A stretch of DNA of 44,398 nucleotides from Streptacidiphilus anmyonensis (GTDB taxonomy: Bacteria > Actinomycetota > Actinomycetes > Streptomycetales > Streptomycetaceae), in assembly GCF_000787855.1 (NCBI RefSeq), contig NZ_BBPQ01000036.1, forward strand, positions 36,604-81,001, read 5' to 3'. This document shows positions 1 through 9,412 of this stretch, piece after piece. The translations under genes and the position numbers were made by a program. Position 1 is the first letter of the stretch. Each line of letters starts with the position of its first letter. The notes under the pieces were generated by a model. The model made no database searches and was not told the origin of the DNA. It saw only the letters and a list, made by a program, of their open reading frames with translations.

Positions 1-1
1 C

Positions 2-280
2 GCCAACCGCCCGACCAGGCTGCGCGAGCCGGGCTCGGTCGAGCACGGCCGCGTGGAGTCGTATCCCCTGCCCATCCGACGTGGAGGAACGAGCGACATG
101 AGCAGCAGCAACGAGCACCCCGCCCCGGCCCCGGCCGCCGCGCAGGGCAAGCCGAAGCCGAAGCCGAAGCCCGCGGGCGACCGCCCGGTCCGGCCGATCC
201 CCACGCCGGGCGACCTCTTCCCGCGCGGCGTCCGCCCCGCGGGCGGCGAGGACGAGGAGCTCGCCACCGGTACGGGCTGA
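2..280 (+). CDS. Small proline/lysine-rich hypothetical protein (5' end possibly outside window)
   Basis: The function is not recognised. Two readings are possible. An ATG at 98 with a GGAGG at 83-87 would give a 60-residue protein, Pro/Ala-rich at the start with a KPKPKPKP stretch and an acidic tail. However, the same frame stays open to the left edge, and its codons up to about base 70 end almost only in G or C. That suggests real coding that starts upstream of the window. A second upstream frame ends in TGA at 99-101, overlapping the ATG, which would suit translational coupling, but its third positions are less GC-rich. I favour one longer gene whose start is missing. The composition suggests a disordered protein. 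Confidence 0.5.
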   Translation, partial: ANRPTRLREPGSVEHGRVESYPLPIRRGGTSDMSSSNEHPAPAPAAAQGKPKPKPKPAGDRPVRPIPTPGDLFPRGVRPAGGEDEELATGTG

Positions 281-362
281 TTGATCCGGTTTCAGGCCGG
301 GGCCGGTCCCGGGCGGTGCGCCGTACGCAGATAACGTTCGGGCCACCGCCGGGGACCGGCCC

Positions 363-434
363 TAGCCTGTGCGTTTCCCAGGTGCTTGGATCTTGCTCGA
401 TTCACACCTCTCGTACTCCGTCCTCACCTGGGAA
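363..434 (+). promoter_or_regulatory. Promoter and hairpin leader of the LAXTG surface protein gene
   Basis: A -10-like TAGCCT lies at 363-368, predicting a start near base 375. From that point TTCCCAGGTG (375-384) is the perfect reverse complement of CACCTGGGAA (425-434), with 40 bases between. The 3' arm contains the only purine-rich ribosome-binding candidate (GGGAA, 430-434), 6 bases before the ATG at 441. Arms and spacing are read directly; the transcription start and any regulatory role are inferred. Confidence 0.5.
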
Positions 435-440
435 CCACAT

Positions 441-2120
441 ATGGCCTTCGCCCGTGCGCGAGGGGCGGTCCGTCTCGGAGCCGTCGCCGCTGCCGTCCTG
501 ATATCCGGGGGCCTGACCGCCCTTCCCGCCACGGCGTCCGGAGGCAACACCTTCGCCGCGCTGGTCACCACCTCGGACGCGACGCTGCTGCCGCAGACCG
601 ACGGCGCCGCAGCGCAGCGCTACCACCAGGTCGGCGTGATGGTGATGGCCGAGGACGCGCCGCTGAGCGGCGTCGTCGTCGCGGTCGACGCGAGCGGCGC
701 GACCGGGGTCGTCGAGCTGTCCCTGCCCAAGGGTTGCACCTACACCGACGCCGCCAAGCTGCACGAGCGCTGCGTCCTCGGCTCGGTGGACTCGATCAGC
801 CAGCTGGACGTCGGCCTGCGCTCGGCGGCCGGCGCGGCGGTCGGCGCCAAGGGGACGGTCCGCTTCACGGTGACCGCCGCGAACGCGACCGCCGACAAGC
901 AGGCCCCGCCGACCGTCACCACCGTCACCGTCGGCTCCGGCCCGGACCTCGCCGTCGGCGCGCTGCCCGCGACCCTGGACGTGAAGCCCGGTCAGGCCAC
1001 CCCGCTGAACCCCGTCGTGCAGAACGTCGGCGACCAGGCGGCCGCCGACGGCGTCACCCTCATCCTGGACACCATGAGCGGTGGCGAGGGCGGGTACGAC
1101 CTCGGCGGCGACTTCGGCAACTGCCTCTACGGCGGCAAGGCTGCCGTGGTCTGCCACTTCGACACCGTCATCAAGCCGGGCGAGTCCTACGAGCTGTCCG
1201 CCCCGGTGCCGCTGACCGCCGGTCAGCAGGCGACCGACGACGCGCTGGCCTACGGCTGGGACGTCAAGGGCGGCGAGCTCGACACCCAGCTCGGCGGCGG
1301 CACGCCGGGCAAGGGCGCTCCGCTGACCCTGGTGCCGGCCCCCGCGTCGCAGCTCGCGCGTACGCCGGTCGACATCAACTACGACAACAACGTCCGCATC
1401 TCCGACCTGCACCTGGTGACCCAGGACGACGTGGCGGTCGTGGCCCCGCGCACGATCACCGGCACCGTCGGGCACACCGTCGCGGCCACCTTCGGCGTCC
1501 GTAACGCGGGCCCGGTGCCCACGCGTCCCCTCGACGGCGCACCGGGCATCACCGCGGGCGTCCTCGTGATCGTTCCCAAGGGCGTCTCCGTCGGCACGCT
1601 GCCCAAGGGCTGCGAGTCCGTCGCACCGCCCACCGTCCAGGGCGGTGCGGCCGGCAACCTGCGCGGGCTGATCGCCCACGGGGGCTTCGGCGCCCACGCC
1701 CTCGTCCCCTCCACCACGCAGGAGCCCCCGGCGGCGGACGACGGCACCCCCTACGCCTGCGCCGTCGAGCGTGTGCTGCAGCCGGGCCAGCAGGCCGACT
1801 TCACCTTCTCGCTGAAGCCCGTCAAGGCGCTGAAGCAGGCGCCCGGCATCGCCGTCGCCATCGGCCAGGAGGACGACAACACCCCGGACAACAACATCGC
1901 GGAGTTCGCCGTCACCGCCACCAAGGCGAGCGCCACGGCGACGCCCACCCCGACCCACTCCGCCCCGGCCACCCCGTCCCCGTCCCCGACGGGCGGCCTG
2001 GCCCACACCGGTGGCGGCTCCGACGCGCTCCCGCTCACCGCGGCCGGCCTCGGCGCGGTCCTGCTCGGCGCGGGCGCGGTCCTGCTGACCCGCCGTCGCC
2101 GCAAGGGCGTCCACGCCTGA
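441..2120 (+). CDS. Secreted surface protein with LAXTG (sortase E type) anchor
   Basis: Predicted cell-wall-anchored protein of 559 residues. A signal peptide occupies about residues 1-32 (Arg-rich start, hydrophobic core, ends ATAS). A large beta-rich, repeat-like body follows, with paired cysteines and DUF11/CARDB-like phrases such as the NVGDQAA and DNNVRI segments. A Thr/Pro/Ser-rich wall spacer (about 495-515) leads to LAHTG at about 520-524, a hydrophobic helix and an RRRRK tail. LAXTG is the motif preferred by class E sortases of Streptomyces and relatives, so covalent attachment to peptidoglycan is likely. The ligand or structural role is unknown. The start at 441 places the signal peptide at the N-terminus; the open frame extends upstream to 369 but that part is not signal-like. 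A strong terminator follows, then a decayed related gene. Confidence 0.85.
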   Translation: MAFARARGAVRLGAVAAAVLISGGLTALPATASGGNTFAALVTTSDATLLPQTDGAAAQRYHQVGVMVMAEDAPLSGVVVAVDASGATGVVELSLPKGCTYTDAAKLHERCVLGSVDSISQLDVGLRSAAGAAVGAKGTVRFTVTAANATADKQAPPTVTTVTVGSGPDLAVGALPATLDVKPGQATPLNPVVQNVGDQAAADGVTLILDTMSGGEGGYDLGGDFGNCLYGGKAAVVCHFDTVIKPGESYELSAPVPLTAGQQATDDALAYGWDVKGGELDTQLGGGTPGKGAPLTLVPAPASQLARTPVDINYDNNVRISDLHLVTQDDVAVVAPRTITGTVGHTVAATFGVRNAGPVPTRPLDGAPGITAGVLVIVPKGVSVGTLPKGCESVAPPTVQGGAAGNLRGLIAHGGFGAHALVPSTTQEPPAADDGTPYACAVERVLQPGQQADFTFSLKPVKALKQAPGIAVAIGQEDDNTPDNNIAEFAVTATKASATATPTPTHSAPATPSPSPTGGLAHTGGGSDALPLTAAGLGAVLLGAGAVLLTRRRRKGVHA

Positions 2121-2140
2121 CCCGTCGTCACGCACACTCC

Positions 2141-2167
2141 GAAGGGCGGCCCGCGGGGCCGCCCTTC
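2141..2167 (+). terminator. Intrinsic terminator-like hairpin after the LAXTG gene
   Basis: A perfect 12-bp stem (2141-2152 pairs with 2156-2167) with a 3-base GCG loop starts 20 bases after the stop codon. It has no long T tract, which is usual for streptomycete terminators. Confidence 0.8.
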
Positions 2168-2241
2168 TCCGGCCCCGCGGCGGCACGACTGAATCCGGTA
2201 AGAATCCGCCCCCGTTTGGTGCCGCCGTCCTCCGGTGGCCC

Positions 2242-2758
2242 ATTGGCGCCCCTGGTCCGGCCGTCGCGGCGCTCACCTTCGGCCTCGGCGCGGGTGCCGC
2301 CGAGGCGTCGGAGCTGAACCGCCAACGCCGAGCACGTCGACGCTCCGGACGTCACGCTGACCATCGACGCCCGCGGCCTCGCCAAGGTCGCCAAGGTGAC
2401 GTTCTCCGACAACTGCAGCGTCCACGGGATGATCGCCACCTGCTCGGAGCTGTCCCAGGGCGACTCGACCACGCTGCCGCTGCGCATCGGCAGCGCGAGC
2501 GAGATCACGCTCGGTGCGGGCGTGACGGCGAAGAACACCGCCGACTTCGGGACCACCGCCTCCTCGGCGAAGGCGACCGCCGGTCAGCAGGTCACCGTGA
2601 AGCTCACCCCTGACCCTGCGCGTGGACAAGATGATCGCCTGCGCCACCGGAACCGCCGGGTGCGCTACTGGCCGAGCGTCCCGGCGGACCGGAACCCGTA
2701 CACCGTCTGGTACGACGCGGACACCCGCAACGACACCGCGGCGATCCACGTCAACTGA
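2242..2758 (+). pseudogene. Decayed secreted-protein gene, possibly a paralogue of the LAXTG protein
   Basis: Coding-like sequence is spread over shifting frames. A signal-peptide-like Ala/Gly stretch ending near EASELN is read to about 2318. A shift near 2318-2324 is needed to reach the frame reading DVTLTIDARG and the Cys-containing NCSVHG...TCSEL segment. A second shift near 2608 gives LTLRVDKMIACATG. A third near 2665 returns to a frame reading YWPSVPADRNPYTVWYDAD and ending IHVN at 2758. No convincing start codon or ribosome site precedes it. The two-cysteine segment followed by Gly/Ala/Thr-rich beta strands resembles the N-terminal domain of the upstream LAXTG protein, so a degraded tandem copy is likely. 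Three sequencing errors in 500 bases is the less likely alternative. Confidence 0.7.
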
Positions 2759-2841
2759 CCGCCCGCCACCCCACGTGATCACCGCCGTGCCCCGCCACCC
2801 GCGCGCCTTTAACGAGTGGCGGGGCACCGCCGCGCGGTCGA

Positions 2842-2847
2842 TACCCT
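2842..2847 (+). promoter_or_regulatory. -10 hexamer of leaderless lysS promoter
   Basis: TACCCT lies 6 bases before the GTG at 2854, and there is no Shine-Dalgarno sequence at normal spacing. Transcription would start at or next to the start codon. Confidence 0.5.
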
Positions 2848-2853
2848 GGTGGG

Positions 2854-4383
2854 GTGAGCGATCAGCAGACCCCCGCAGCCCCGGCCGTAGCAGGCGCCGA
2901 CGACCTTCCCGAGCAGATGCGGGTGAGGCGCGAGAAGCTGGAGCGGCTCAAGGCCGCCGGCGTCGACCCGTACCCCGTCGGCTTCCCGCGCACCAGCACG
3001 CTGGCCGACCTGCGGGCCGCCTACCCGGGTCTGGAGCCGGACACCGCCACCGGCGACCGCGCCGGGGTCACCGGCCGCGTCATGCTGAACCGCACCGGCG
3101 GCAAGCTCTGCTTCGCGACGCTGCGCGACGGCACCGGCGACCTCCAGGTCATGCTCTCGCTCGACAAGCTCGGCGAGGAGCGCCTCGCGGCCTGGAAGGC
3201 GGACGTCGACCTCGGCGACCACGTCGGCGTGGAGGGCGAGGTGATCACCTCCAAGCGCGGCGAGCTGTCGATCATGGTCGACCGCTGGGAGCTCACGTCC
3301 AAGTGCCTGCGCCCGCTGCCGGAGAAGCACAAGGGCCTGGCCGACCCGGAGGCCCGCGTGCGCCAGCGCTACGTGGACCTGATCATGAACCCCGAGGCCC
3401 GCGAGATGATGCAGCTGCGCGTCCGCGTGCTGCGCTCGCTGCGCGACACCTTCGAGCGCCGCGGCTTCCTCGAGGTCGAGACGCCGATGCTGCAGCCGAT
3501 CCACGGCGGCGCCAACGCGCGTCCGTTCACCACGCACATCAACGCCTACGACATGACGCTGTACCTGCGCATCGCCACCGAGCTCTACCTCAAGCGGCTC
3601 ATGGTCGGCGGCGTGGAGAAGGTCTTCGAGATCAACCGGAACTTCCGCAACGAGGGCGCCGACGCGACCCACAACCCGGAGTTCACCGCGATCGAGTCCT
3701 ACGAGGCCTACGGCGACTACGACACCCAGGCCGAGCTGACCCGCGACCTGATCCTGAACGCGGCCAAGGACGCGCTCGGCACCACCGTGATCCGGGGCCT
3801 TGACCAGCACGGCGAGGAGGTCGAGATCGACCTGGCCGAGCCGTGGGAGCAGGTCAGCGTCTACCCCGGCATCAGCGCCCACCTCGGCGTGGAGGTGACC
3901 CCGGAGACGTCCGTCGAGGAGCTGCGCAAGCTCGCCGACGAGCACGGCGTGCCCTACGAGAAGAAGTGGGGCCACGGCCAGCTGATCCTGGAGTTCGTGG
4001 AGCGCCTGCTGGAGCACAACGCGGTCCGGCCGACCTTCATCCGGGACTACCCGACCGAGGTCTCGCCGCTGACCCGCAAGCACCGCTCGATCGACGGCGT
4101 CGCCGAGAAGTGGGACCTGGTGATCTTCGGCAAGGAGATCGCGACCGCCTACTCCGAGCTGATCGACCCGGTCGACCAGCGCGAGCGGCTGACCGCGCAG
4201 TCCCTGCTGGCGGCCGGCGGCGACGTCGAGGCGATGCAGGTGGACGAGGACTTCCTGCGGGCGCTCGAGTACGGCATGCCGCCCACCGGCGGCATGGGGC
4301 TGGGCGTCGACCGCCTGGTGATGCTGCTCACCAACAAGTCGATCCGGGAGACCCTCCTCTTCCCGCTCGTGAAGCCCGAGTAG
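2854..4383 (+). CDS. lysS: Lysyl-tRNA synthetase, class II
   Basis: Charges tRNA-Lys with lysine in the cytoplasm (ATP-dependent). The 509-residue length fits bacterial LysRS. An N-terminal OB-fold anticodon-binding domain spans about 50-150 (VTGRVMLNRTGGKLCF, GDLQVML). The class II catalytic core follows: motif 1 region FLEVETPML; motif 2 FEINRNFRNEG followed by THNPEFT; and C-terminal motif 3 GMGLGVDRLVMLLT with the family ending RETLLFPLVKP. The GTG start has no ribosome-binding site but carries a -10 hexamer 6 bases upstream, suggesting a leaderless message. Streptomycetes often have more than one LysRS-like gene, so whether this is the housekeeping copy cannot be told from the window. 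The family assignment is secure. Confidence 0.96.
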   Translation: MSDQQTPAAPAVAGADDLPEQMRVRREKLERLKAAGVDPYPVGFPRTSTLADLRAAYPGLEPDTATGDRAGVTGRVMLNRTGGKLCFATLRDGTGDLQVMLSLDKLGEERLAAWKADVDLGDHVGVEGEVITSKRGELSIMVDRWELTSKCLRPLPEKHKGLADPEARVRQRYVDLIMNPEAREMMQLRVRVLRSLRDTFERRGFLEVETPMLQPIHGGANARPFTTHINAYDMTLYLRIATELYLKRLMVGGVEKVFEINRNFRNEGADATHNPEFTAIESYEAYGDYDTQAELTRDLILNAAKDALGTTVIRGLDQHGEEVEIDLAEPWEQVSVYPGISAHLGVEVTPETSVEELRKLADEHGVPYEKKWGHGQLILEFVERLLEHNAVRPTFIRDYPTEVSPLTRKHRSIDGVAEKWDLVIFGKEIATAYSELIDPVDQRERLTAQSLLAAGGDVEAMQVDEDFLRALEYGMPPTGGMGLGVDRLVMLLTNKSIRETLLFPLVKPE

Positions 4384-4386
4384 AGT
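4381..4386 (+). promoter_or_regulatory. -10 hexamer overlapping the lysS stop codon
   Basis: TAGAGT, whose first three bases are the lysS stop codon, lies 7 bases before the ATG at 4394. The arrangement fits a leaderless promoter for the small membrane protein. Confidence 0.45.
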
Positions 4387-4393
4387 CGCCCCC

Positions 4394-4552
4394 ATGCAGT
4401 ACATCGAGGCTCTGACTCCGCCGGTCGTGATGGCCATCGCCTTCGGCTTCATGATCCGCACGCTCTTCCGCAACCAGGGCGGCGCGAACGCGTCCAAGGA
4501 GGACGCGGCGGCCGAGGCGATGACGACCGCGCAGCTGGGCTCCCAGGAGTAA
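4394..4552 (+). CDS. Small single-pass membrane protein, 52 residues
   Basis: The function is not recognised. The product starts MQYIEALTPPVVMAIAFGFM, so a hydrophobic helix covers about residues 8-22. A basic RTLFRN follows, then an Ala/Glu-rich soluble tail ending QLGSQE. The topology suggests an N-out or short-loop inner-membrane anchor with a cytoplasmic tail. The start lies 10 bases after lysS, and codon use (almost every third base G or C) supports real coding. A strong terminator hairpin follows within 15 bases, so the unit is well delimited. Small membrane proteins of this form are common in streptomycetes without assigned roles. Confidence 0.75.
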   Translation: MQYIEALTPPVVMAIAFGFMIRTLFRNQGGANASKEDAAAEAMTTAQLGSQE

Positions 4553-4564
4553 CGCGAGCGGACC

Positions 4565-4591
4565 GGGGTGTGGGGTTTGACCCCACACCCC
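4565..4591 (+). terminator. Intrinsic terminator hairpin
   Basis: A perfect 12-bp stem (4565-4576 with 4580-4591) and a 3-base TTG loop, followed by CTTCT. It ends the lysS/small membrane protein unit. Confidence 0.85.
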
Positions 4592-4613
4592 CTTCTGTCG
4601 TGGATTAATTCGG

Positions 4614-4633
4614 GCAAAAGTGATATTTGCACT
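4614..4633 (+). promoter_or_regulatory. Candidate operator/promoter of the BlaI-type gene
   Basis: This is an AT-rich island with nested inverted repeats: GCAAA (4614-4618) with TTTGC (4626-4630), and AGTG (4619-4622) with CACT (4630-4633). It lies 3 bases before the ATG at 4637, and a GATATT at 4622-4627 could serve as -10. Autorepression by the downstream BlaI-type protein is an inference. Confidence 0.35.
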
Positions 4634-4636
4634 GTC

Positions 4637-5044
4637 ATGGTGCGCCCGCTCGGTGAACTCGAGAACGCGGTCATGACCCGGCTCTGGCAGTGGACCCGGC
4701 TCGTCACCGTTCGCGAGGTACTGGAGGATCTCCAGCAGGAACGGGAGATCGCATACACCACGGTGATGACCGTGATGGACAAGCTGTTCCAGAAGGGCTG
4801 GCTGCGCCGGGAACAGGAAGGGCGCGCGTATCGATATGCGCCCGTCTCCACCCGCGAGGCCTATACCGCGGCGCTGATGAACGACGCGTGGGAGACGAGT
4901 GACAACCCGGCGGCGGCTCTGGTGCACTTCTTCGGCATGATGTCGCCGGAGCAGCAGGAGGCGCTGGGCGACGCGCTTCGCATCTTCGCTCCTTCCATCT
5001 TCCCGCCCGTTATCGATGCGCAGGACGACGACGAGGCGCGGTAG
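4637..5044 (+). CDS. BlaI/MecI/CopY-family transcriptional regulator
   Basis: A 135-residue winged-helix repressor. The first 75 residues match the BlaI/MecI domain: an N-terminal GELENAVMTRLW helix, VTVREVLEDL, the recognition segment EIAYTTVMTVMDKL, then KGWLRREQEGRAYRYAP forming the wing. The C-terminal part (EAYTAALM onward) would form the dimerisation helices. BlaI proteins classically work with a BlaR1-type membrane protease, but no such partner lies nearby. A stand-alone regulator is therefore likely, as is common for the several BlaI homologues of actinobacteria. ATG 4637 is followed directly by a GTG, so the start is uncertain by one codon. The next gene begins 9 bases after the stop. 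Targets are unknown. Confidence 0.88.
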   Translation: MVRPLGELENAVMTRLWQWTRLVTVREVLEDLQQEREIAYTTVMTVMDKLFQKGWLRREQEGRAYRYAPVSTREAYTAALMNDAWETSDNPAAALVHFFGMMSPEQQEALGDALRIFAPSIFPPVIDAQDDDEAR

Positions 5045-5047
5045 CGT
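5042..5047 (+). promoter_or_regulatory. -10 hexamer of leaderless promoter
   Basis: TAGCGT overlaps the stop codon of the BlaI-type gene (TAG at 5042-5044) and lies 6 bases before the ATG at 5054. No Shine-Dalgarno sequence is present. Confidence 0.5.
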
Positions 5048-5053
5048 CTGCGC

Positions 5054-5557
5054 ATGCAGGTCACCATCCGCCGGGCGCGGACCGCCGATGTCCCCTCGAT
5101 CCGACGTCTGGTGGACGGGTACGCCCGCGAACGGATCCTGCTCAACAAGCCCACGGTGACCCTCTTCGAGTCGCTCCAGGAGTTCTGGATCGCCGAACGC
5201 GACGACAACGCGGAGGTCGTGGCGTGCGGCGCGCTGCACGTCATGTGGGAGGACCTGGCCGAGGTCCGCACCCTGGCCGTGGACCGTTCCTGCCGCGGCA
5301 CCGGCATCGGGCACGCGCTGCTGCGGAAGCTGGTCGACACCGCCCGTTGGATCGGCGTGCGTCGTATTTTCTGCCTGACGTTCGAAGTCGAGTTCTTCGC
5401 CAAACACGGCTTCCAGGAGATCGCCTCGACTCCGGTGGACGCTGCCGTGTACGACGAGCTGTTGCGCAGCTACGACGAAGGCGTCGCGGAGTTCCTGGAT
5501 CTGGAACGCGTCAAGCCGAACACCCTCGGCAACACCCGGATGCTCCTGCATCTGTGA
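5054..5557 (+). CDS. argA: Short-form amino-acid N-acetyltransferase (N-acetylglutamate synthase, GNAT)
   Basis: Predicted to transfer acetyl from acetyl-CoA to glutamate, the first step of arginine synthesis. It is a 167-residue stand-alone GNAT protein. Visible family elements are the N-terminal IRRARTADVPSIRRLVD, the AEVRTLAVDRSCRGTGIGHAL acetyl-CoA loop (motif A), and FEVEFFAKHGFQEI, a phrase typical of NAGS-type acetyltransferases. It resembles the actinobacterial short-form synthase (the mycobacterial ArgA type), which lacks the kinase-like domain of classical ArgA. The symbol is given on that resemblance. A generic GNAT enzyme acting on another amino acid remains possible. The start codon follows a -10 hexamer by 6 bases, suggesting leaderless expression. 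Confidence 0.8.
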   Translation: MQVTIRRARTADVPSIRRLVDGYARERILLNKPTVTLFESLQEFWIAERDDNAEVVACGALHVMWEDLAEVRTLAVDRSCRGTGIGHALLRKLVDTARWIGVRRIFCLTFEVEFFAKHGFQEIASTPVDAAVYDELLRSYDEGVAEFLDLERVKPNTLGNTRMLLHL

Positions 5558-5592
5558 GAGATGAGTTCTCGGGGGCCGGTTGAATTTTTCGC

Positions 5593-5641
5593 GGAAAGAC
5601 GGTTTGCTTTCCTACGAGTAATCCAGGCTTTTGAGGAAAGG
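5593..5641 (+). promoter_or_regulatory. lsr2 leader with two competing pairings of one CTTTCC element
   Basis: GGAAAG (5593-5598) can pair with CTTTCC (5607-5612) across an 8-base loop. CTTTCCT (5607-5613) can instead pair with AGGAAAG (5634-5640), which is the lsr2 ribosome-binding site, across a 20-base loop. The two hairpins exclude each other. A switch-like role is inferred and depends on transcription starting upstream of 5593. The region is unusually rich in A and T for this window. Confidence 0.4.
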
Positions 5642-5648
5642 GACGCCC

Positions 5649-5999
5649 GTGGCGCAGAAGGTCCAGGTCCTTCTTGTCGACGATCTCGAAGGCGGCGAGG
5701 CGGACGAGACGGTGACGTTCGCTCTCGACGGGGTTGCCTACGAGATCGACCTCACCCATGCGAACGCGGGCAAGCTGCGCGAGCTGCTGACCCCGTACAC
5801 CGACAAGGGCCGCAAGCAGAGCGGTCGCTCCGCCGGCGGTCGCGGCCGCGGTCGGGCCGCCGTCGCGGCCCGTCCGGTCGGCGGCAACCCGGACACCGCC
5901 AAGATGCGGGCCTGGGCCAAGGAGCAGGGCTACGAGGTCAACGAGCGCGGCCGTGTGCCGAGCAACATCCGTGAGGCGTACGAGAAGGCCCACGGCTGA
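5649..5999 (+). CDS. lsr2: Lsr2 nucleoid-associated xenogeneic silencer
   Basis: H-NS-like bridging protein that binds AT-rich DNA and silences foreign or specialised-metabolite genes in actinobacteria. It has 116 residues, the usual length. The N-terminal dimerisation part reads AQKVQVLLVDDLEGGEA...TVTFALDGVAYEIDL, a flexible Gly/Arg linker covers 54-78, and the DNA-binding domain reads MRAWAKEQGYEVNERGRVPS. The RGR minor-groove hook is at residues 100-102. The GTG start at 5649 is preceded by AGGAAAGG at 5634-5641, 7 bases away. The leader can form alternative hairpins over that site. A degraded gene on the opposite strand overlaps the last 70 bases. Confidence 0.97.
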   Translation: MAQKVQVLLVDDLEGGEADETVTFALDGVAYEIDLTHANAGKLRELLTPYTDKGRKQSGRSAGGRGRGRAAVAARPVGGNPDTAKMRAWAKEQGYEVNERGRVPSNIREAYEKAHG

Positions 6000-6389
6000 G
6001 ACGCCGCCTCCAGTCGGCCGTCCTCGAGCTGGACGCGGGCGCACGCGTCGGCGCAGGTGTCGAGCAGGCGGGCCAGCGGCTCGGGGCCGGGGTGACCGGC
6101 CGGGGCGCAGGAGTCGCCCCGAGCCCCCGCCGGCCCGGGCGTCCAGGACGCCGTGCAGGTGGCCCCAGCCGAGCCAGAGGAGCAGCTCCGGCAGCTCCTC
6201 GGCCGCTCCTTGCGGCACCGCCAGCAGCAGGCGGTCGCCGCGCGTCCAGGCGGCGCCGGTCTCGCGGTCGCGCAGGTCCATCCGGGCCAGCGCGAGCAGG
6301 CCGCCGGCGAGTGGCATGTCGAGCAGGTCGCAGCTCCCCGGCAGGGGAATCGCGGCCTGCTCTGCTGCGCCGACGGGGAGCGGGGGCAC
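5930..6389 (-). pseudogene. Frameshifted hypothetical gene, convergent with lsr2
   Basis: On the minus strand, a GTG at 6389 opens a frame with good coding bias: PLPGSCDLLDMPLAGG, RDRETGAAWTRGDRLLLAVP, ELPELLLWLGWGHLHGVLDA. Near 6122-6143, in a CCCCCGCCGGCCCGGGC stretch, the bias moves to another frame. That frame reads CAPAGHPGPEPLARLLDTCA, CARVQLEDGRLEAAS and ends at 5930, inside the antisense of lsr2. The join needs one indel. I do not recognise the family. The pattern suggests a single protein of about 150 residues broken by one frameshift. A sequencing error in the GC-rich run would restore an intact gene. Confidence 0.55.
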
Positions 6390-6809
6390 ATATCCACCAA
6401 CCAGAAGACTCTGCTTCCGGTTACGCTCGAGATAGGGAATCGCCGGATTCCTCGGTCAGCGAACACCGGACGACGTCACCCCGGGAGTCACCGAGCTCGG
6501 GACGGGGTACGCCACTGGGTATGAATGCCCAAGTGGGAAGCCGGGTGTGCGGTGGTGTCGCGGCGTGTCGGTGACGCCCTTCGGGGGGCGTTCGCCGTCG
6601 GCGTAGCGATTCCAGGTGGATCTGCCTGGCCTGCGGGAACACCATCCCGCAGCATTCGGTTTGAGTCATTGTCGGCCGTCGCACGGTCCCCCACCAGCGG
6701 GTGTCGACGGTTGGAGTGAGGAGCTGTTCCGGCCTCCGGGACTAGCATGCGGTAGGACAGGGAGGGGATTTTCCCTCACTGCCCCGACCGCTCTGAGGAG
6801 CGATTAACG
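6390..6809. other. Gene-free stretch upstream of clpC
   Basis: No reading frame here shows the coding bias of its neighbours. It holds three successive hairpins (6574-6652, listed separately) and a candidate -10 (TAGCAT, 6743-6748, or TAGGAC, 6752-6757). GAGGAG (6795-6800) is the clpC ribosome-binding site, 9 bases before the ATG. The rest is unexplained. Confidence 0.5.
6574..6652 (+). promoter_or_regulatory. Three consecutive hairpins in the clpC upstream region
   Basis: Hairpin 1: ACGCCC (6574-6579) with GGGCGT (6586-6591), loop TTCGGG. Hairpin 2: CCAGG (6612-6616) with CCTGG (6625-6629). Hairpin 3: CTGCGGGA (6631-6638) with TCCCGCAG (6645-6652), loop ACACCA. They could be a leader element, a small RNA, or operator DNA for a heat-shock type regulator. 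The function is unknown. Confidence 0.35.
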
Positions 6810-9329
<2,520 letters not shown>

Positions 9330-9332
<3 letters not shown>

Positions 9333-9360
9333 CGGCTGACGGCTGACGGCTGACGCCTGA
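9330..9360 (+). repeat. 7-bp tandem repeat at the clpC stop codon
   Basis: TGACGGC occurs three times (9330, 9337, 9344), followed by TGACGCC (9351) and TGA (9358). Since 7 is not a multiple of 3, the array places TGA in all three frames right after the clpC coding sequence. Confidence 0.85.
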
Positions 9361-9374
9361 GTGCGACGGACCGA

Positions 9375-9410
9375 AAGGGCCCGGCTCCCCACGGGGGGAG
9401 CCGGGCCCTT
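9375..9410. terminator. Bidirectional terminator between clpC and the NACHT gene
   Basis: A perfect 16-bp stem (9375-9390 with 9395-9410) and a 4-base loop. It lies between the convergent clpC and trypsin-NACHT genes and begins only 2 bases beyond the stop of the minus-strand gene. T residues at the right arm and A residues at the left let it serve both directions. Confidence 0.9.
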
Positions 9411-9412
9411 CG

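Noticed and set aside
6591-6610. TTCGC ... GCGAT half-sites upstream of clpC, considered as a ClgR box
   Set aside because: The spacing and second half-site do not fit the palindrome I know for ClgR targets, so it is not called.
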